Part shown: positions 8,202-12,071 of the stretch, piece by piece
Layout: each line of letters opens with the position of its first letter
Position numbering within the stretch: position 1 is the stretch's first letter
Origin: an uncultured Collinsella sp.
GTDB taxonomy: Bacteria; Actinomycetota; Coriobacteriia; Coriobacteriales; Coriobacteriaceae
Direction of reading: 5' to 3'
NCBI GenBank assembly: GCA_905210085.1
Contig: CAJLVJ010000050.1
Coordinates: 1 to 12,071, forward strand
Length of the DNA: 12,071 nt
The notes under the pieces: model-generated
Seen by the model: only the letters and a program-made list of their open reading frames with translations
Database searches by the model: none
Told to the model about the DNA's origin: nothing
Translations under genes and position numbers: made by a program

Positions 8202-8840
8202 GTGGCTAACGAGAGCAATAAGGAACTGACGAGTGTCTGGACGCCCGCCAACATCGTGACGTGCGTTCGCATCGTCTTTATCCCGGTGTTCATGATCGTG
8301 TCGGCGCTTTCTCACACGAGTGTTGCCGGTACGGATTGGAGCACCTTCGACGGCCCGCTCGCCGCCGCTGCCTTCATTCTGTATGTAATCCTGTCGTGTA
8401 CCGATAAGGTCGACGGTTATCTGGCGCGTTCGCGCAATGAGATCACCGACTTCGGTAAATTCTTGGACCCCATCGCCGATAAGCTGCTCGTGTTCTCGGC
8501 CCTGCTGCTGTTCTTGGATTTTGGCGCGGTGACCGTGTGGTCGGTGTTCATTATCCTGTTTCGTGAGCTGCTGGTGAGCGCCCTTCGCATGGTCGCGAGT
8601 GCGGCCGGTGTGGTCGTTGCGGCCGATAAGCTCGGCAAGTACAAGACGGCAACCACGATGGTCTCCATCTGCGGTTACCTGTGCGTTTTTGCTATGGCCG
8701 GCTTGCACCTTGGCCCGTTGGCGCTGACGCTCGGCATCTACTCGGTGTCGCGCTTCCTGTATGCCGTTGCCGTTGTCTTGACCGTTATCTCGGGCGCCCA
8801 GTACTTCTGGAACTGCCGCAAGATCGTCTTTTCGGTCTAG
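8202..8840 (+). CDS. pgsA: CDP-diacylglycerol--glycerol-3-phosphate 3-phosphatidyltransferase
   Basis: This 212-residue multi-spanning membrane enzyme makes phosphatidylglycerophosphate from CDP-diacylglycerol and glycerol-3-phosphate, the committed step to phosphatidylglycerol and cardiolipin. The complete CDP-alcohol phosphotransferase motif D-x2-D-G-x2-A-R-x8-G-x3-D-x3-D is present, with D68, D71, G72, A75, R76, G85, D89 and D93. Hydrophobic stretches flank it at about 17-37, 52-66, 95-120, 128-140, 150-170 and 175-198. The N-terminal WTPANIVTCVRI stretch resembles the usual PgsA start. The start is GTG, supported by AGGAGA at 8191-8196 just past the rimO stop. Other CDP-alcohol phosphatidyltransferases share the motif; length, N-terminus and position before cinA and recA favour PgsA. 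Confidence 0.92.
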   Translation: MANESNKELTSVWTPANIVTCVRIVFIPVFMIVSALSHTSVAGTDWSTFDGPLAAAAFILYVILSCTDKVDGYLARSRNEITDFGKFLDPIADKLLVFSALLLFLDFGAVTVWSVFIILFRELLVSALRMVASAAGVVVAADKLGKYKTATTMVSICGYLCVFAMAGLHLGPLALTLGIYSVSRFLYAVAVVLTVISGAQYFWNCRKIVFSV

Positions 8841-8852
8841 GTCCTGGTGGGT

Positions 8853-9383
8853 ATGACGGACTCTTTTGAGCAGATTTCCGCACATAACGAGGAGCTGGCG
8901 CGCGATATTGTCGAGCACGCGAGCGCTCGGGGCGTGACGGTTTCGACGGCTGAGTCGCTGACGGCGGGTATGATCGCATCGACGATTGCCGATATCCCGG
9001 ACGCCTCGGCGGTGCTGCGTGGCGGTGCGGTGACCTATTGCGATGAGATTAAGCATCGCGTTCTTGGTGTTGAGCAGGAGACGCTCGACCGCTATACCGC
9101 GGTGTCGCATCAGACCGCGCGCGAGATGGCGGTGGGTTCGCTGGAGCTGTACCAGAGCGATATTGCAGTGAGCGCAACGGGTTATGCCGGCCCCGGCGGT
9201 GGCACTGAGGACGATCCGGCGGGCACTTTCTATATTGGCTGGTCGCATCGTTCCGCCGATGGGGGCGTGCCGGTCGTGGACTCTGTGCGCTGCCACTATG
9301 AGGCTGACCGTTCGTGTGTTCGTGCCCATGCGGTCACGGAGGCATTGGGTCGCATTGCCCTTGTGCTCAACTCTATGGAATAG
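8853..9383 (+). CDS. pncC: Stand-alone CinA C-terminal domain, nicotinamide-nucleotide amidohydrolase (PncC-type)
   Basis: This 176-residue protein consists only of the CinA C-terminal domain (COG1546), which deamidates nicotinamide mononucleotide to nicotinic acid mononucleotide in pyridine-nucleotide recycling. Family landmarks are TAESLTAG at 32-39, GGAVTYCDEIKHRVLGV at 57-73, AVSHQTAREMA at 83-93 and the glycine loop TGYAGPGGGTED at 109-120. The N-terminal molybdopterin-binding-like domain of full CinA is absent, with no remnant upstream. The usual TGG after the catalytic-region serine reads TAG here (residues 37-39). The start is uncertain: ATG at 8853 is chosen, but GTG at 8847 is in frame and equally near a weak AGGT (8839-8842). 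The pgsA stop is only 12 bases upstream, so the two are surely co-transcribed. A GC-rich hairpin follows the stop. Confidence 0.9.
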   Translation: MTDSFEQISAHNEELARDIVEHASARGVTVSTAESLTAGMIASTIADIPDASAVLRGGAVTYCDEIKHRVLGVEQETLDRYTAVSHQTAREMAVGSLELYQSDIAVSATGYAGPGGGTEDDPAGTFYIGWSHRSADGGVPVVDSVRCHYEADRSCVRAHAVTEALGRIALVLNSME

Positions 9384-9390
9384 ACGTGTT

Positions 9391-9414
9391 TTAAGGGGCC
9401 TCCGAGCCCCTTAA
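9391..9414 (+). terminator. Hairpin terminator after the ftsK-to-pncC operon
   Basis: TTAAGGGGC (9391-9399) and GCCCCTTAA (9406-9414) form a perfect 9-bp stem with a 6-base loop, seven bases after the pncC stop. The downstream TTGTGG is only mildly T-rich. Its position between the long operon and the independently promoted recA supports a terminator role. Confidence 0.65.
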
Positions 9415-9489
9415 TTGTGGAGATAGGGACCTTAGGCTCATTTGGCGTTTGTGCTGGTTGTAGATGTATTTTTGCCTGCCTTGTTCATA

Positions 9490-9549
9490 TTTGGTCCTTT
9501 GTGGTCAAGCATTTGGTCAGTGTTTGGTCGGCGTTTGGTTGGGTTTTGG
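9490..9549 (+). repeat. 11-bp-phased TTTGG(TC) direct-repeat array
   Basis: TTTGG occurs at 9490, 9512, 9523, 9534 and 9545. The last four are exactly 11 bp apart, and the first is 22 bp before the second. The half-matching TGTGGTC at 9500-9506 nearly fills the missing position. Three copies read TTTGGTC and one TTTGGTT. The array ends 32 bases before the recA -35 hexamer. Heptamers repeated every helical turn are the binding pattern of OmpR/PhoB-type and SARP winged-helix regulators; which protein binds here, if any, is unknown. Confidence 0.7.
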
Positions 9550-9581
9550 AAAGACGGCCTGCATATGATTGGCCTGAACGG

Positions 9582-9610
9582 TTGACCACGAACAGCCGTT
9601 CGTTTATTAT
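9582..9610 (+). promoter_or_regulatory. recA promoter (sigma70/SigA type)
   Basis: TTGACC at 9582-9587 and TATTAT at 9605-9610 are separated by the ideal 17 bases. Transcription would begin near 9617, giving a leader of about 25 bases. The spacer is filled by a LexA operator. Each hexamer departs from consensus by one base, so the promoter should be strong when not repressed. Confidence 0.8.
9588..9603. promoter_or_regulatory. LexA operator (Gram-positive SOS box)
   Basis: ACGAACAGCCGTTCGT is a perfect 6+6 inverted repeat around four bases. It fits the GAAC-N4-GTTC core bound by LexA in Bacillus and actinobacteria. It lies between the -35 and -10 hexamers of the recA promoter, so bound LexA would exclude RNA polymerase. 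Induction of recA and recX by DNA damage is inferred. Confidence 0.88.
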
Positions 9611-9624
9611 CGATGCAGTTTGTT

Positions 9625-9633
9625 AAGAGGAGG
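9625..9633 (+). promoter_or_regulatory. Strong ribosome binding site deciding the recA start
   Basis: AAGAGGAGG lies seven bases before the ATG at 9641. It fixes that ATG as the start over an in-frame TTG at 9620, which lies upstream of the site itself. Confidence 0.85.
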
Positions 9634-9640
9634 GCTATTC

Positions 9641-10789
9641 ATGGCCAAGAATTCAGGTCCCGTACGTACCGTTCATGCTCGCACGACGGGTAAAGAGCGC
9701 GATGAGATGATCGCCACCACCAAGGCCGAGATCGAGAAGAAATTCGGCCAGGGTTCCATCATGAGGTACGGCGACGGTGGTCCCGAGCTCGAGGTCGAGG
9801 CCATTCCCACGGGCGCCCTGGCCCTCGATGCCGCGCTGGGTATCGGCGGCGTGCCGCGCGGCCGTATCGTCGAGATTTACGGTCCTGAGTCCTCCGGTAA
9901 GACGACGCTTTCGCTCGAGATCCTGGCCGAGGCCCAGGCAATGGGTGGCGTTGTGGCATTTATCGATGCCGAGCACGCGCTTGATCCCACGTATGCCGCG
10001 CGCATCGGCGTGGATATCGACGAGGTGCTCATTTCCCAGCCCGATACGGGCGAGCAGGCGCTCGAGATTGTTGACATGCTCGTGCGTTCCGGCGCCATCG
10101 ATGCCATCGTCGTCGACTCCGTCGCCGCGCTGACCCCGCGTGCCGAGATCGAGGGAGAAATCGGCGATACTACGGTCGGTCTTCAGGCTCGCCTGATGAG
10201 TCAGGCGCTCCGCAAGCTCGCCGGCTCGCTGTCCAAGTCCAACACGACGTGCATCTTCATTAACCAGCTGCGTGAGAAGATCGGCGTCATGTTCGGCAAC
10301 CCCGAGACTACGACGGGCGGCCGCGCCCTTAAGTTCTTCTCTTCGGTGCGTATCGACATTCGCCGCATCGACAGCATTAAGCTTAAGGACGAGGTTATCG
10401 GTAACCGCGTGCGCGCCAAGGTCGTTAAGAACAAGGTGGCAGCTCCGTTCCGTTCTGCTGAGTTCGACATCATGTACGGTACGGGCATCTCTAAGGAGGG
10501 CTCGATTCTGGACATGGCTGTCGAGTGCGGCATCTGCAAGAAGATGGGCTCCTGGTTTGCCTATGGCGAGGACAAGCTCGGCAACGGTCGCGAGGCCGCT
10601 AAGGCGTTCCTGCGCGAACATCCCGATTGCGCCGACGAGATTGAGCATAAGGTCCGCCTTGCCTGCGGGCTTGAGTTTGATGACGATGCTCCGTCCGAGG
10701 TGGAGCTGACCGATCAGCCTGCGCCTGAGGAGTTTGATGAGCTTTATGCCATCGATGGCTCTGCCATGCTCGATGATGACGACGAGTAA
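9641..10789 (+). CDS. recA: Recombinase RecA
   Basis: This 382-residue protein polymerises on single-stranded DNA to drive strand exchange and to stimulate LexA self-cleavage. Walker A GPESSGKT is at 81-88, the catalytic-glutamate region FIDAEHALDP at 107-116 and Walker B AIVVDS at 155-160. The DNA-binding L2 loop with GNPETTTGGRALKFFSS spans 219-235. The C-terminal domain is complete and ends in an acidic tail (LDDDDE) typical of self-restrained RecA proteins. The N-terminus runs about 10-15 residues longer than in E. coli before the KAEIEKKFGQGSIM helix. No intein or frameshift interrupts it. It has its own LexA-controlled promoter, and recX follows 11 bases after the stop, presumably in the same transcript. 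Confidence 0.98.
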   Translation: MAKNSGPVRTVHARTTGKERDEMIATTKAEIEKKFGQGSIMRYGDGGPELEVEAIPTGALALDAALGIGGVPRGRIVEIYGPESSGKTTLSLEILAEAQAMGGVVAFIDAEHALDPTYAARIGVDIDEVLISQPDTGEQALEIVDMLVRSGAIDAIVVDSVAALTPRAEIEGEIGDTTVGLQARLMSQALRKLAGSLSKSNTTCIFINQLREKIGVMFGNPETTTGGRALKFFSSVRIDIRRIDSIKLKDEVIGNRVRAKVVKNKVAAPFRSAEFDIMYGTGISKEGSILDMAVECGICKKMGSWFAYGEDKLGNGREAAKAFLREHPDCADEIEHKVRLACGLEFDDDAPSEVELTDQPAPEEFDELYAIDGSAMLDDDDE

Positions 10790-10800
10790 CGGATTCTCGT

Positions 10801-11493
10801 ATGTCGTATACGGTGACCGAGGCCACGGTCGTCTTTCCCGATAAGAAGGCGGCTTCCTCGTTCTCGAACGGGTATGCGTCCAAAAAGCCTTGCGCACATA
10901 TCGATTGTGAGCTTGAGGAGGGTTTTGAGCGGTCCATTTGGATTCCCGTGCGGGTCGCGCGGCTGTATGTCAAAAACCGCCCCGATCTTCCCTGTGATTG
11001 GGACAACTTCCGTGAGGCGGTGCAGCTCATTGAGCGTAAATGTGCACTTACCATGGTGACCGAGATGTTATCGCGCCGCGACCATGCGACGGGTGAGGTC
11101 CGTGACAAGCTGGCTCGCTACGGCTTTCACCAGCCTGCGATCGATTTCGCCGTCGAGCGCGCCACCGAGTATCGCTTTTTAGACGAGAGCCGCTTTTGCT
11201 CGTACTTTATCGAGGAGCGCAAGCGGCGCGGTTGGGGACAGCGCAAAATCGAGACCGAGCTCAAGCGCCGTCATGTCGTGCTCGATGACATTCCCGGTTA
11301 TCCCGAGGATTATTTTGCCGTCGAAGACGATTTGACGCGTGCGTCAGCCCTGCTCGCCAAGCGTCGTGTTCCAGAGACGCGCGGATTCGAAAAACTGGTT
11401 CGGTTTTTGATGGGCAAGGGCTTCTCGTATCACATCGCCGCCGATGCCGTTAAGGCACGTCTCGATGCCGAACGCGAGGAATGTGCAGTTTAG
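10801..11493 (+). CDS. recX: Regulatory protein RecX
   Basis: This 230-residue protein modulates RecA filament growth. The RecX helical repeats are visible: ALTMVTEMLSRRDHATGEVRDKLARYGF (about 82-109), then FLDESRFCSYFIEERKRRGWGQRKIETELKRRHV (about 126-159), and a last repeat ending KLVRFLMGKGFSYHIAADAVKA (about 198-219). Residues 1-30 look like a lineage-specific extension, while 34-80 plausibly match the usual N-terminal strand region. The ATG at 10801 has only a weak upstream site (ACGGAT), so translation may depend on recA, whose stop lies 11 bases away. Low RecX relative to RecA would suit a negative modulator. Family and context agree; only the exact start is less sure. Confidence 0.92.
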   Translation: MSYTVTEATVVFPDKKAASSFSNGYASKKPCAHIDCELEEGFERSIWIPVRVARLYVKNRPDLPCDWDNFREAVQLIERKCALTMVTEMLSRRDHATGEVRDKLARYGFHQPAIDFAVERATEYRFLDESRFCSYFIEERKRRGWGQRKIETELKRRHVVLDDIPGYPEDYFAVEDDLTRASALLAKRRVPETRGFEKLVRFLMGKGFSYHIAADAVKARLDAEREECAV

Positions 11494-11555
11494 GCGTATG
11501 CGCTTTGTTGCCCTGCCGTTCACCGCGTTTTAGCCGCCGTGCTGGGGCCATTTAT

Positions 11556-11584
11556 TTGACAGTTGTTGTGGTTCAACGTACGAT
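11556..11584 (+). promoter_or_regulatory. Promoter upstream of rny
   Basis: A consensus TTGACA at 11556-11561 and TACGAT at 11579-11584 are spaced by 17 bases. Transcription would start near 11591, leaving a leader of about 160 bases before rny. It lies 63 bases after recX, so rny can be expressed apart from the SOS-controlled recA-recX unit. Confidence 0.7.
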
Positions 11585-11689
11585 AAACACTGTCATTTGC
11601 TTTGTGATATGTGCTCATCTGTGATGAGTTTGTTTATATGTTTATCTGTATCCGACCCGCATAAGCTGCGCCCATATTACTCAAATGTC

Positions 11690-11722
11690 GCGAGCCGTTC
11701 GTAAGGACGGTTCGCTTTGTTG
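11690..11722 (+). terminator. Terminator-like hairpin with GUAA tetraloop in the rny leader
   Basis: GCGAGCCGTTC (11690-11700) pairs with GGACGGTTCGC (11705-11715) over 11 bp, including two G-U wobbles, around a GTAA loop of the GNRA class. TTTGTTG follows. It has the form of an intrinsic terminator but lies downstream of the rny promoter and 35 bases before the start codon. It may therefore be an attenuator, the 3' end of a short RNA, or a decay-control structure. Confidence 0.5.
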
Positions 11723-11750
11723 TGTAACGAATCCATAAAAAGGAGTGAGC

Positions 11751-12071
11751 ATGCCTATCATCGCAGCGCTCGTTGGCATCGTTTTGGGTGCCATCGCCGC
11801 CATTGCCTACATGCGCACCGCCAAGCAGGGTAGTCTTCACGAGGCCGACGAAAAGATCCAGTCGGCACACGCACAGGCTGAGTCCCTGATCGGTGATGCT
11901 AAGCGTCAGGCCGAGACCCTCAAAAAAGAGGCTCTGCTCGAGGCTAAAGAGGAGATCATCAAGAACAAGCAGGCCGCCGAGGCCGAGGACAAGCAGCGTA
12001 AGAGCGAGATTCGTACGCTTGAGAACCGCGTGATGCAGCGCGAGGAGTCCCTTGATCGCCGAAACGACGCT
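11751..12071 (+). CDS. rny: Ribonuclease Y, N-terminal part, cut by the window end
   Basis: The first 107 codons are visible and stay open to the last base. Residues 3-20 form an N-terminal transmembrane anchor. A long, charged, Ala/Glu/Lys-rich coiled coil begins near residue 25, with the ALLEAKEEIIKNK stretch at 61-73 characteristic of RNase Y. The KH and HD catalytic domains would lie beyond the window; the family is usually about 510-520 residues. RNase Y is a membrane-bound endonuclease that initiates mRNA decay, handing fragments to exonucleases such as RNase J, encoded at the other end of this window. AGGAG at 11741-11745 precedes the ATG by five bases. Position after recA-recX matches the Firmicutes order recA...rny. 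Another coiled-coil membrane protein is conceivable but unlikely. Confidence 0.9.
   Translation, partial: MPIIAALVGIVLGAIAAIAYMRTAKQGSLHEADEKIQSAHAQAESLIGDAKRQAETLKKEALLEAKEEIIKNKQAAEAEDKQRKSEIRTLENRVMQREESLDRRNDA

Larger units (their letters stand above)
9415..9640 (+). other. Intergenic control region upstream of recA
   Basis: This gene-free stretch is strikingly G+T-rich on the plus strand (55 of 70 bases at 9481-9550). It contains, in order, the phased TTTGG array, the recA promoter with a LexA operator in its spacer, and the recA ribosome binding site. No RNA gene or credible small coding sequence was seen in it. Confidence 0.7.
11494..11750 (+). other. Intergenic region and structured leader of rny
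   Basis: The 257 bases between recX and rny hold a promoter (11556-11584), a small hairpin CTCATC-TGT-GATGAG (11614-11628) followed by T-rich sequence, and a larger GNRA-capped hairpin (11690-11715). AAAAAGGAG at 11737-11745 is the rny ribosome binding site. Tiny frames at 11638-11664 (8 codons) and 11624-11704 (26 codons plus stop) exist but lack good ribosome binding sites. No obvious terminator directly follows recX. Confidence 0.6.

Noticed and set aside
9417..9626. Small open frame between pncC and recA
   Set aside because: It runs through the repeat array, promoter and LexA box, has no good ribosome binding site and no recognisable protein features.
9620..9640. Upstream TTG start extending RecA by seven residues
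   Set aside because: The extension would be encoded by the ribosome binding site itself, and it has no site of its own. ATG at 9641 is ideally spaced.
11624..11704. Leader peptide of 26 codons before rny (and an 8-codon frame at 11638-11664)
   Set aside because: Neither start has a convincing ribosome binding site and neither peptide has a run of one amino acid typical of attenuation. Mentioned only as an adjunct to the hairpin finding.
11634..11870. Minus-strand open frame across the rny start
   Set aside because: It overlaps the rny promoter leader and the clear RNase Y N-terminus, and has no supporting features.

Overview
The window carries a compact, entirely plus-strand run of conserved housekeeping genes from a high-GC bacterium, most likely a Coriobacteriia member such as Collinsella. 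This rests on four things: G/C-rich third codon positions; the order ftsK-rodZ-yajQ-rimO-pgsA-pncC(cinA)-recA-recX-rny; RNase J and RNase Y in one genome (typical of Firmicutes and Coriobacteriia, whereas Streptomyces and Mycobacterium use RNase E with J); and a Gram-positive LexA box before recA. The genus is inference from gene content and protein style, not from a search.

Layout: positions 1-327 hold no supported gene but contain several RNA-capable inverted repeats before rnj (RNase J, 328-1998). ftsK (2000-4780) starts on TTG one base after the rnj stop, and rodZ (4780-6291) overlaps the ftsK stop by one base. yajQ (6318-6815), rimO (6843-8192), pgsA (8202-8840) and a stand-alone CinA C-terminal deamidase gene (8853-9383) follow with gaps of 9-27 bases, ending at a GC-rich hairpin (9391-9414). 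A 226-base intergenic region then holds an 11-bp-phased TTTGG array, a sigma70-type promoter with a LexA operator exactly in its spacer, and a strong ribosome binding site for recA (9641-10789). recX (10801-11493) follows 11 bases later. A second promoter, two leader hairpins and the first 107 codons of rny (RNase Y, 11751 to the window end) close the window.

Functionally the genes link mRNA decay (RNase J at one end, membrane RNase Y at the other), chromosome segregation and cell shape (FtsK, RodZ), ribosome modification (RimO), phospholipid synthesis (PgsA), pyridine-nucleotide salvage (PncC/CinA) and SOS recombination (RecA and its modulator RecX).

No exotic defence, mobile or biosynthetic system is present. 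The signals most worth checking are regulatory or structural: the helically phased array upstream of recA, the LexA-in-spacer promoter, the structured leaders of both RNase genes, an arginine/glycine-rich cytoplasmic linker in RodZ, and a duplicated acidic/basic module in the FtsK linker.
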